A stretch of 9,938 nt of DNA from an uncultured Clostridia bacterium (GCA_947174975.1 CAMWLA010000039.1:1-9938), one strand, 5' to 3'; positions 1-5,495 are shown, numbered from the stretch's first letter. Notes: generated from the sequence alone by a model not told the origin. Translations and numbers: made by a program.

Positions 1-63
1 TCCTCTATATTATTATTTGCCTGACGTTTGTCATTTTTTAAATTCTGTTTTTTTGTAAATCGG

Positions 64-92
64 TTGACAGAAATTATTCGCGATAGTATCAT
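64..92 (+). promoter_or_regulatory. SigA-type promoter of the MIF-like gene
   Basis: A perfect -35 box TTGACA lies at 64-69 and a TATCAT -10 box (5 of 6 consensus) at 87-92, with a 17-nt spacer. Transcription would start near 99. This leaves a leader of about 20 nt that carries the GACGAGG ribosome binding site just before the ATG at 120. Confidence 0.8.
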
Positions 93-119
93 AATAAAAA
101 AACGACGAGGTGAAAATTT

Positions 120-461
120 ATGCCGTTTATAGACGTTAAACTTTCAAAGAAAATTACAGACAGTGAAAAAGAACAGCTTAAAAGCGATTTGGGCAAGGCT
201 ATTTCTACGATGCACAAGCCCGAAAGCTATTTAATGGTGGGTATATGCGACGGATACGATTTGTATTTTGCGGGCAACAAGCTTGCAAACGGCGCGTTTG
301 TTTCGGTAAGCGTGTTCGGCAAAGCGAAAGCTTCCGACACCGAAAAAATGACGGAAACAATTTGCGACATACTGAACAAGCGGTTTTCGGTTGCGGGCAA
401 CAACGTTTACGTCACGTACACAGACGTTGAAAACTGGGGCTGGAACGGAAGCAACTTTTAA
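120..461 (+). CDS. MIF-like / phenylpyruvate tautomerase-related protein
   Basis: This 113-residue protein belongs to the macrophage migration inhibitory factor branch of the tautomerase superfamily, small trimeric enzymes that interconvert keto and enol forms using an N-terminal proline. Seen: Pro2 directly follows the start Met, so Met removal would expose the catalytic proline. Lys33 in HKPESYLMV sits where MIF has its active-site Lys32. The C-terminus VYVTYTDVENWGWNGSNF matches the MIF pattern ending in GWN-x-S-x-F. The length is the family norm (about 114). The CXXC oxidoreductase motif of animal MIF is absent. The start is supported by GAGG at 107-110 and a well-spaced promoter. The gene stands alone between its promoter and a terminator. 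The physiological substrate cannot be told from sequence; a cytosolic tautomerase role is inferred from the family. Confidence 0.88.
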   Translation: MPFIDVKLSKKITDSEKEQLKSDLGKAISTMHKPESYLMVGICDGYDLYFAGNKLANGAFVSVSVFGKAKASDTEKMTETICDILNKRFSVAGNNVYVTYTDVENWGWNGSNF

Positions 462-472
462 AGCTTAATACC

Positions 473-508
473 AAAAAGGCGAATTGCATTTAAGCAATTC
501 GCCTTTTT
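473..508. terminator. Bidirectional intrinsic terminator
   Basis: A perfect 15-bp inverted repeat (arms 473-487 and 494-508, loop of 6) has a core GGCGAATTGC stem flanked by A5 on the left and T5 on the right. It therefore works as a U-tract terminator on both strands. It lies between the convergent MIF-like gene and the response-regulator gene. Confidence 0.9.
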
Positions 509-538
509 ATTTTCGCAACTCGTTTTGAAGTTTCAATT

Positions 539-1174
539 TCATATTTTGCTTATTTTTTCAACGGCGGCGCCCCTTCCTTCTACGCCGAGCTTGGAATATA
601 TCGAGCTGATATAGTTGCGCGCCGTGCCGTCGGACAACTGCATTGCGGAAGCTATCTGGCGGTTTGTAAAGCCGTCTACAATCATAAACGCGATTTCCAC
701 TTCCCTATCGGAAAGGTTAAACGCCTTTTTCAGCTTTATTTCCTTATCGGACGAAACCATCATAGCCGCGTCCGTAATCTTCTTTGCTATTTTAGAGGGC
801 AGTATCGTATCGCCCGCGTATGCGTTTTTAATTGAGTCGATAAGCGCGGTTGCGCCGATATCCTTTAAAAGATAACCGCTTGCGCCGTTGTTAATCGCAC
901 CTAAAATATAGTCGCTGTCGTCGAACGTCGTAAGCACGATAATTTTGATATTTGAATTAATTTCCTTTATGCGCTTGGTTGCAACCACGCCGTTCATATT
1001 GGGCATACGGATATCCATAAGCACGACGTCGGGCTTTAATTTCAAGCTGAGCTCAACCGCTTCCGCACCGTCGCGGGCGGTGCCCACCACTTGAAAATCG
1101 CTGCACGTTTCAAGCACGCTTTTTATACTTTCGGTTAAATTCGTCTGGTCGTCAGCCAATAAAATTTTAATCAT
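539..1174 (-). CDS. NarL/FixJ-family response regulator (DesR-like)
   Basis: This 211-residue response regulator has an N-terminal receiver domain (about 1-120) and a C-terminal LuxR-type helix-turn-helix (about 153-209). Seen: the acidic pair Asp8/Asp9, the phospho-acceptor Asp54 in VLMDIRMP, the switch Thr82/Thr83, and Lys104 in YLLKD. The DNA-binding part begins LSDREVEI and carries a recognition helix region DGTARNYISSIYSKLG, similar to the GTVRNYLS pattern of DesR-type regulators. Its ATG overlaps the histidine-kinase stop by 4 bp (ATGA), and an AGAGGT ribosome binding site lies just upstream. It should be the cytosolic output partner of the kinase encoded before it. The target genes are not evident; the ABC operon at 7775 is a possible but unproven target. 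Confidence 0.93.
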   Translation of the reverse strand: MIKILLADDQTNLTESIKSVLETCSDFQVVGTARDGAEAVELSLKLKPDVVLMDIRMPNMNGVVATKRIKEINSNIKIIVLTTFDDSDYILGAINNGASGYLLKDIGATALIDSIKNAYAGDTILPSKIAKKITDAAMMVSSDKEIKLKKAFNLSDREVEIAFMIVDGFTNRQIASAMQLSDGTARNYISSIYSKLGVEGRGAAVEKISKI

Positions 1175-2418
1175 TGTTTTACCTCTTTATCTTCGGTTTT
1201 AAGCGGAATTAAAATCTCGGTTTCGAAGCCCTCGTCCGCTTCGCTTGAAAACGAGCATCTGCCGCCCAGCTTTTCCGCCTTTTCGCGAAGTCCTTTAAGT
1301 CCGAAACCTTCTTTTATATTTCCGCCCGCGCCGCAGCCGTTATCCGAAATGAGAAGGCACACGTTTGAAAACTCCTTTTTCATTTCTATAAAGAACGCGG
1401 TTGCATGACCATGCCTTATGCCGTTTACAAGACACTCCTTTACGCTGTTGCAGATAAACCTTGCGCTTTCTCCGTCAAGCGCGATATCCTCGATATTGCA
1501 TCTTATTTTCAGCTCCGTTCCGTCGATGGTCTGCGCTATTATTTCGCCTATCTCTTCCTTTAAGGTGCGCACCTGCGCTCTGCCCGCCAAAAGGTGAACG
1601 CTTTCGCGCATCTGCTCCAACGCGTTCTTCGCTTGAATGTTTGCAGAAATTATACGTGTTTTGGCTTCTTCGGGGTCGCTGTCAATTAAAAGTTTAGCCG
1701 CCTCCGTCTGCATGATTACGGTAGTCATAGAATGTCCCGCATTGTCGTGAATGTCCTTTGCAATGCGGTTGCGCTCCTCGTATACCGCCGAGCGCGAAAT
1801 TTCCTTGTACGCCTCTTCAAGCTCCGCCTTGCTTTCGTCCGCTTCCTTCAAAGCGTTCTGAAGCTGCTGGTTGTTGGAATAGAATCTTAAAATGAAGTTC
1901 GTTACCATAAAGTGAATTGCAAGTATTGCAATTCCAAGAATGCTGTCGCCGAGAATTTCCACTATGTCGGCGTAAACCGCACCGCTTGCGCCCACGATTC
2001 TTCCACAGACGAAAGATATTAAAAACGACGCACAGCTGACGCTGAAAAGAATTGTGTTTTCGCGCAGACTGTCTACGGAAATATATATCTGCGTAAGCAC
2101 GAGACAGTACAAGGTCGACAGATACGTGTTTCCGGTAAAGATACAAAGAACAAGCACGAATACCGTATCGAACCCGAAAAAGACGTATTTTGCAACTACT
2201 TTTTTAATTACGAACGAGTCTATCGCTTCAAGCACCGCAAGCATAATGCAGCTTATAATTACCGTTATAAGCGCACCTATCCTTCCGTGTTCGATATAGC
2301 GCGTCGAATACTGCGCGCAGATTATTATTTCGATAACCGCGATAAGCGCAATAAGTATAAGCTTTATATAACCGACGAGATATTTCCGGTTTTCATTCAG
2401 TTTAAAGTTTTTATCCAT
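1171..2418 (-). CDS. DesK/NarX-type sensor histidine kinase (HisKA_3)
   Basis: This 415-residue membrane histidine kinase has an N-terminal region (about 15-180) of roughly five or six hydrophobic helices with almost no extracellular domain, so it probably senses within or at the membrane. A short charged coiled-coil linker (about 183-213) leads to the HisKA_3 dimerisation domain with phospho-His224 in ERNRIAKDIHDNAGHS. The ATPase domain shows the N box (Asn332 in ECLVNGIRHGHA), the G1 box DNGCG at 359-363 and a glycine-rich GFGLKGL at 371-377. Its stop overlaps the response-regulator start (ATGA) and its start lies inside the 3' end of radC (22-nt overlap). The Shine-Dalgarno match before the ATG is weak, so translation probably depends on coupling to radC. 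The stimulus is unknown; relatives of this layout often sense membrane state or cell-envelope antibiotics. Confidence 0.92.
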   Translation of the reverse strand: MDKNFKLNENRKYLVGYIKLILIALIAVIEIIICAQYSTRYIEHGRIGALITVIISCIMLAVLEAIDSFVIKKVVAKYVFFGFDTVFVLVLCIFTGNTYLSTLYCLVLTQIYISVDSLRENTILFSVSCASFLISFVCGRIVGASGAVYADIVEILGDSILGIAILAIHFMVTNFILRFYSNNQQLQNALKEADESKAELEEAYKEISRSAVYEERNRIAKDIHDNAGHSMTTVIMQTEAAKLLIDSDPEEAKTRIISANIQAKNALEQMRESVHLLAGRAQVRTLKEEIGEIIAQTIDGTELKIRCNIEDIALDGESARFICNSVKECLVNGIRHGHATAFFIEMKKEFSNVCLLISDNGCGAGGNIKEGFGLKGLREKAEKLGGRCSFSSEADEGFETEILIPLKTEDKEVKQ

Positions 2419-3113
2419 TTTTCAAACGATTCCAAACTGCAAAAGTTTTTAACTTCCCTCAGCCTACCATTATCGTTATAGCTGTAAATTTCGTCTTGGC
2501 TGAGATATATGAAGTGATCTATTAACTGCACGCCGTTCATATTGCAGATAAACTGAACGGTGCGCGTAAAATTATCGTCGTATTCGGACGGGTTTGCACT
2601 GCCGTCCACGTGGTTGTGCGCGATTATTATTCCGTGCGGGCGCGACAGCGCGACGTTTCTTAAAATATCGTCGACTTTAACGGAAGCGCGGCTCTTTTCA
2701 AAAGACGTATAACTGAATATGCGCTGAACTCTGCCCGCTTTATTTAAAAAGTACAGTTCTATAAATTCTTCGGTTTTTCCGCGAAGGCGCAAATTTATAA
2801 AATGCTTGCAGTCGCCGAAGGTTTTAAGCGTGGGTGAAGTTCCTATGCTCCCCGCGCGTTCCGCGCAAAGCCCCACCGTCTTTATAAAGTATGCGACGTT
2901 TGCGCCTACGCCGTCCACTTCTTTCAATTCGTCAATGCTTGCGTTGAACACGCCAGAAATAGACACGAACCTATCTAAAAGCGCGTGCGCTACCGGGTTG
3001 GTGTTAACTCTCGGACATGCGCTGTACAAAAGAACTTCAAGCACTTCGTGGTCGAAAAGGTCGTCGCTGTTATTAAGTTTTTCGTACATCCGCTGTCTGT
3101 GTCCTTCGTGCAA
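2397..3113 (-). CDS. radC: RadC-family JAB/MPN domain protein
   Basis: This 238-residue protein has the standard RadC layout: an N-terminal helix-hairpin-helix region (about 15-90, with DGVGANVA near 67-74) and a C-terminal JAB1/MPN metalloprotease-like domain. The zinc-binding JAMM pattern is intact: a candidate glutamate at 115/116, His166-x-His168, then Ser176-x-x-Asp179 in the segment HNHVDGSANPSEYD. Most RadC proteins have HNHPSG here, so the V-D pair is a mild variant. The start is a TTG at 3113-3111, chosen because AAAGGAAG lies just upstream and the MHEGHRQRM opening matches the family. RadC was named for DNA repair but its biochemical role remains unsettled. It is the first gene of an overlapping operon with a two-component system, which is not its usual mreBCD/maf neighbourhood. 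Confidence 0.92.
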   Translation of the reverse strand: MHEGHRQRMYEKLNNSDDLFDHEVLEVLLYSACPRVNTNPVAHALLDRFVSISGVFNASIDELKEVDGVGANVAYFIKTVGLCAERAGSIGTSPTLKTFGDCKHFINLRLRGKTEEFIELYFLNKAGRVQRIFSYTSFEKSRASVKVDDILRNVALSRPHGIIIAHNHVDGSANPSEYDDNFTRTVQFICNMNGVQLIDHFIYLSQDEIYSYNDNGRLREVKNFCSLESFEKWIKTLN

Positions 3114-3146
3114 AATACCGCTTCCTTTAAATTTATCGCTAAAAAC

Positions 3147-3175
3147 ATTTTACCATAAAAAAATAAAGTTGTATA
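3147..3175 (-). promoter_or_regulatory. Probable radC operon promoter
   Basis: On the minus strand, TAAAAT (3152-3147) is preceded by TGG, giving an extended -10 element. TATACA (3175-3170, 4 of 6 consensus) lies 17 nt further upstream as a weak -35. Both boxes fall within the same 30 bp as the divergent dipeptidase promoter. Confidence 0.45.
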
Positions 3176-3177
3176 AT
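3149..3177 (+). promoter_or_regulatory. Probable dipeptidase promoter
   Basis: TATAAT at 3172-3177 is a perfect -10 box. TTTACC at 3149-3154 is a 4-of-6 -35 box with a 17-nt spacer. Initiation would fall near 3184, leaving a leader of about 25 nt with AAAGGAA before the ATG at 3210. Confidence 0.55.
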
Positions 3178-3209
3178 GTTTTTGATAAAAAAACTAAAAA
3201 GGAACGGCT

Positions 3210-4460
3210 ATGGATAGTTTATTTGAAAAAACGGTAAACAGTATTTCGGAAATTATTAAGTTCAATTCCGCACAGAGCGCGCCCGAAAAGGGAATGCCTT
3301 TCGGCAAGGGGTGCGCGGACTGCCTCGATTACTTTTTAAGCCTTGCCCGCTCGTTCGGGTTCGAAACGGTTAATTACGACAACTACGCGGGCGAAGTTAT
3401 TTTCGGCGATGGCGAAGATTTTGCGATACTTGCGCACCTCGACGTCGTCCCCGCGGGAAGCGGTTGGGCGCACGCGCCTTTCGGCGGCGAAATCGACTTA
3501 GTAAATAAAAGAATCTGGGGCAGAGGCGCAATGGATGACAAGGGTCCCGCCGTTATTTCGCTGTACTGTATGAAACAGCTTAAGGACGAAGGCTTCAAGC
3601 CCAAAAAGAGAATCCGCCTTATAGTCGGCTGTAACGAAGAGAGCGGTTGGGAATGTATTAAGTATTTCAAAGCGCACTCGACTATGCCCGAAACTGGTTT
3701 TTCGCCCGACGCCGACTTCCCCGTAATCTACGCGGAAAAAGGCATAATGCATATTAAGCTTACTTTCCCTACAAACCGCGATTTAACTTCGCTTAAAGGC
3801 GGAAACGCCGCCAATATGGTCTGCGACGAATGTGTTGTAAAAGCCGACATCGACAAAGCGAAATTAAAGCAGTTAAATCTTACCGCCGAAAACGGTCTTA
3901 TAATCTCTCGCGGAAAGTCAGCGCACGGTTCAACCCCCGAACAAGGTATTAACGCAATCGCGCCTATTTTAAAATACTTAGGGCTTGACGACGTATACGA
4001 AAAATTGTTTGTAAAAAAGTTCGGCTTGACAGAGCTTGAAGACGAAACGGGGCGCTTGACTTTTTCGCCCGACGTCATAAGGGGCGAAAAGAACTGCGTT
4101 ACGGTAGTTTGTGATATCCGTTACCCCGCGACAATTTCGCGCGAACGCGTGCTTGAAGCACTCAAAGGCGAAAAATACGAAATCCTTTCGGAGCAAGCCC
4201 CCCTCTTCAACAATAAACAGTGTGAACTTATTCAAGTGTTGTGCGGTGCATATAACGAGGTTACCGGCAAGAAAACGAAGCCGATTGCAATCGGCGGGGG
4301 AACGTATGCGCGCGCGCTCAAATGCGGGGCGGCGTTCGGGCCCGAGGAAGAAGGCGAAGAAAACGTAATTCACCAACCCAACGAATACATTACCTTTGAA
4401 AAGATAGAAAAGTGCTTAAAAATTTACAAGCTTGCAATTGAAAGGCTTACAAATAAATAA
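3210..4460 (+). CDS. M20-family dipeptidase (PepV/Sapep type)
   Basis: This 416-residue cytosolic zinc dipeptidase is predicted to cleave dipeptides from peptide uptake or protein turnover. The di-zinc site is complete: His76 and Asp78 in AHLDVVP, bridging Asp109 in GRGAMDDKGP, catalytic base Glu143 and ligand Glu144 in GCNEESGW, Asp167 in SPDADFP, and the late His388 in NVIHQPNEY. The lid-domain histidine is in GKSAHGSTPEQG (His239), and IAIGGGTYAR (359-368) is the conserved loop of this subfamily. PepV and Sapep proteins are usually about 460-470 residues, so this one is roughly 50 shorter, probably in the lid, with no motif lost. The start has AAAGGAA about 7 nt upstream. It is monocistronic between a divergent promoter and a terminator. 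The nearest alternative is a related M20 peptidase or deacylase, but the motif set favours dipeptidase. Confidence 0.92.
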   Translation: MDSLFEKTVNSISEIIKFNSAQSAPEKGMPFGKGCADCLDYFLSLARSFGFETVNYDNYAGEVIFGDGEDFAILAHLDVVPAGSGWAHAPFGGEIDLVNKRIWGRGAMDDKGPAVISLYCMKQLKDEGFKPKKRIRLIVGCNEESGWECIKYFKAHSTMPETGFSPDADFPVIYAEKGIMHIKLTFPTNRDLTSLKGGNAANMVCDECVVKADIDKAKLKQLNLTAENGLIISRGKSAHGSTPEQGINAIAPILKYLGLDDVYEKLFVKKFGLTELEDETGRLTFSPDVIRGEKNCVTVVCDIRYPATISRERVLEALKGEKYEILSEQAPLFNNKQCELIQVLCGAYNEVTGKKTKPIAIGGGTYARALKCGAAFGPEEEGEENVIHQPNEYITFEKIEKCLKIYKLAIERLTNK

Positions 4461-4462
4461 GA

Positions 4463-4496
4463 AAAGCGGAAGGCAACTGCCTTCCGCTTTGTTTTT
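4463..4496. terminator. Bidirectional intrinsic terminator
   Basis: The stem AAAGCGGAAGGC (4463-4474) pairs with 4479-4490 around a 4-nt AACT loop and is followed by GTTTTT on the plus strand. It starts 3 nt after the dipeptidase stop. It also lies just past the end of the minus-strand membrane-protein gene, where its A-rich flank supplies a short U run. Confidence 0.88.
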
Positions 4497-4499
4497 ATA

Positions 4500-5039
4500 T
4501 TAAACGTCCTCTTCAGCTTTGTCTGAGATTTCTTCGCTTTTTTTACTTTTTAAGCCGTAAATCAGATAACCTAAAACCAGCCCGCCGGCTATAAGTAACG
4601 GCACGAAAGTTGAAAGCATTGCCGAAAGATAGGTCTGATAATAAATGAAGTTGTCGTAATAAATTTCCTCATAAGAATTAAAAGAATGAAATTCTTTGCC
4701 TTTAAATATCGACAGTGTGCAGAATGAAAACACGACAAAAAACAATGATATTACCAATGCAATAATAAGAAAAGCAAGAATTAATTTACATGTGTCACGT
4801 TCATTATTCTTTGCAAAAAATACAGCCATCACAACAATGAGCGCAACGCATACTGCGCATACTAACGCCGAAATTGTGACGTAAGTGTAAAAGTTACGCA
4901 CATTCTTACCAATTCCAATTGAACTGTTTCGAGTCAATGCCATTTGCAAAAATGACGACAGCTCGAAAATACCCATTACTACTATAATTAAACAGAACCC
5001 TACAAGCGCCCATATCACAGCTTTTTTCCAATCTTTCAT
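4500..5039 (-). CDS. Unknown four-helix membrane protein
   Basis: I do not recognise this 179-residue protein. It has four clear hydrophobic helices at about 7-29, 51-76, 84-109 and 136-161. An acidic/lysine-rich C-terminal tail (163-179) is probably cytosolic. Between helices 3 and 4 is a tyrosine-rich stretch (EEIYYDNFIYYQTY, about 124-137). There is no signal peptidase site, enzyme motif or channel filter. The start is well supported by AAAGGGGT about 5 nt upstream and a perfect promoter giving a leader of about 25 nt. It is a single-gene unit ending at the shared terminator. By eye its codons look more AT-rich than those of the adjacent dipeptidase, which could mean a different history, but I did not compute this. 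General DUF-type integral membrane protein is as far as the sequence allows. Confidence 0.8.
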   Translation of the reverse strand: MKDWKKAVIWALVGFCLIIVVMGIFELSSFLQMALTRNSSIGIGKNVRNFYTYVTISALVCAVCVALIVVMAVFFAKNNERDTCKLILAFLIIALVISLFFVVFSFCTLSIFKGKEFHSFNSYEEIYYDNFIYYQTYLSAMLSTFVPLLIAGGLVLGYLIYGLKSKKSEEISDKAEEDV

Positions 5040-5070
5040 AAAAACCCCTTTGACCGTATAAATTTATTTC

Positions 5071-5099
5071 ATTATATATAATAACGTACGTATTGTCAA
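5071..5099 (-). promoter_or_regulatory. Perfect consensus promoter of the four-helix membrane protein
   Basis: On the minus strand, TTGACA (5099-5094) and TATAAT (5076-5071) are separated by exactly 17 nt, a full consensus SigA promoter. Transcription would begin near 5064, 25 nt before the ATG at 5039. Confidence 0.87.
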
Positions 5100-5113
5100 C
5101 AATGCATGAATAT

Positions 5114-5154
5114 TAGGGTTTCAAAAAACTTAATGTACAACAAATGCCCCGCGG
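5114..5154. repeat. Repeat copy 1 (diverged copy of the tRNA-trailer repeat)
   Basis: This 41-nt stretch aligns without gaps to 5236-5276, with 35 of 41 identical positions by hand count. Five of the six differences are A-to-G or T-to-A changes in the left half; the right half CAAATGCCCCGCGG is identical in both. It is offset from copy 2 by 122 bp in the same orientation. It sits immediately upstream of the membrane-protein promoter. Confidence 0.85.
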
Positions 5155-5169
5155 CACCTTGAGGAATTC
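5154..5169 (-). repeat. Direct repeat of the tRNA-Arg 3' end
   Basis: GCACCTTGAGGAATTC on the plus strand matches 5301-5316 (GCACCTTAAGGAATTC) at 15 of 16 positions and in the same orientation. The matched part of the tRNA is the 3' acceptor strand, the 3' T-stem strand and the end of the T loop. Such tRNA 3'-end duplications are typical of attachment sites left by integrases, but the enclosed segment is only about 147 bp and holds no gene. Confidence 0.65.
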
Positions 5170-5222
5170 TGCCGTTTCCCGCAAGCGGGAACCCTCGGCA
5201 GAGCGTCGTCGCGTAAACGCTC
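5169..5222. repeat. Pair of adjacent hairpins in the repeat block
   Basis: A nested hairpin has outer arms CTGCCG (5169-5174) and CGGCAG (5196-5201) and an inner stem TTCCCGC/GCGGGAA (5176-5182 and 5185-5191). A second hairpin follows directly, GAGCGT (5201-5206) with ACGCTC (5217-5222). There is no U-tract on either strand. The structures form the core between the two repeat copies and could be part of a mobile repeat or a small structured RNA. Confidence 0.6.
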
Positions 5223-5235
5223 CTCGCACGAATCG

Positions 5236-5325
5236 TAGGGATTCGAGAAGCTTAAGGTACAGCAAATGCCCCGCGGTAAAAACCGTGGGGCATTGCTGGT
5301 GCACCTTAAGGAATTCGAATCCCTA
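5236..5325. repeat. Large imperfect palindrome containing the 3' half of tRNA-Arg
   Basis: The left arm (5236-5276) and the inverted right arm (5325-5283) match over about 41-43 nt. There is an 11-nt perfect block TAGGGATTCGA, a 4-nt mismatch, CTTAAGGT, a 3-nt gap, AGCA, a 1-nt gap, and ATGCCCC-x-CGG. The right arm is the T arm, 3' acceptor strand and CCA of tRNA-Arg plus its first trailer bases. The left arm is therefore an inverted, decayed copy of that tRNA half. In it the T-stem is broken and a CCA/ACC triplet is missing. Confidence 0.85.
5265..5294 (-). terminator. Trailer hairpin of tRNA-Arg, possible terminator
   Basis: A 13-bp stem with one mismatch (arms 5265-5277 and 5282-5294, loop of four U in the minus-strand RNA) starts two bases after the encoded CCA. 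It is the inner part of the larger palindrome. It lacks a U-tract after the stem, so its strength as an intrinsic terminator is uncertain; it may instead guide 3'-end processing. Confidence 0.5.
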
Positions 5326-5373
5326 GCCTTTGGTTCCGTAGACCAACGCTCTATCCAGTTGAGCTAAAGGTGC
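5297..5373 (-). tRNA. tRNA-Arg (anticodon ACG), CCA encoded
   Basis: This 77-nt tRNA folds fully by hand. It has a 7-bp acceptor GCACCTT/AAGGTGC, a D stem GCTC/GAGC with GG in the loop, and an anticodon stem TTGGT/ACCAA with loop CTACGGA (anticodon ACG). The variable loop has five bases, the T stem is AGGGA/TCCTT with loop TTCGAAT, the discriminator is A and the CCA is encoded. ACG is the usual arginine CGN decoder, whose first base is edited to inosine by TadA. It stands alone with its own promoter. Its 3' half is duplicated in inverted form in its own trailer. Confidence 0.96.
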
Positions 5374-5404
5374 GTAAATTATTGAGCTGCTTAACAGCTT
5401 AATA

Positions 5405-5433
5405 ATTATAGTAAATATATTTTTTTTTGTCAA
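5405..5433 (-). promoter_or_regulatory. Perfect consensus promoter of tRNA-Arg
   Basis: On the minus strand, TTGACA (5433-5428) and TATAAT (5410-5405) are 17 nt apart. Transcription would begin near 5398, about 25 nt before the tRNA 5' end. A 9-bp hairpin (5381-5389 with 5395-5403, one G-U pair) overlaps the predicted start and leader. Confidence 0.88.
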
Positions 5434-5468
5434 ACGATTTAATCGGATAATTTATCCTAATTATTACC

Positions 5469-5495
5469 CGCGCTCGGCATACAGCCGAGCGCGGA
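5469..5495. repeat. GC-rich orphan hairpin
   Basis: An 11-bp perfect stem CCGCGCTCGGC (5469-5479) pairs with 5485-5495 around a 5-nt loop, set in AT-rich DNA between the divergent tRNA and RyR-protein promoters. No U-run follows on either strand, and no gene ends here. It may be a relic terminator or a protein-binding or structural element. The rest of 5374-5596 shows only the two promoters and a short ggataa/ttatcc palindrome near 5445. Confidence 0.6.

Noticed and set aside
1817..2146. 109-codon minus-strand frame inside the histidine kinase
   Set aside because: It is a shadow frame of the kinase, whose own frame has all the expected motifs.
3978..4376. 132-codon minus-strand frame opposite the dipeptidase
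   Set aside because: It is antisense to conserved catalytic regions of the dipeptidase, with no promoter or ribosome binding site. It is open because of the codon bias of the real gene.
5154..5316. Integrated genetic island bounded by tRNA attachment sites
   Set aside because: The enclosed segment is about 147 bp and carries no integrase or cargo. It is kept only as a possible footprint in the findings.
5114..5325. CRISPR array
   Set aside because: There are only two diverged repeat copies, they are nested in palindromes and include a tRNA, and no cas genes are present.
5113..5326. Two open frames of 60-63 codons, one on each strand, across the repeat block
   Set aside because: They lie wholly inside palindromic repeats and overlap the tRNA. 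They are arginine/serine-rich and have no ribosome binding site or recognisable motif. They are open by chance in GC-rich repeated DNA.
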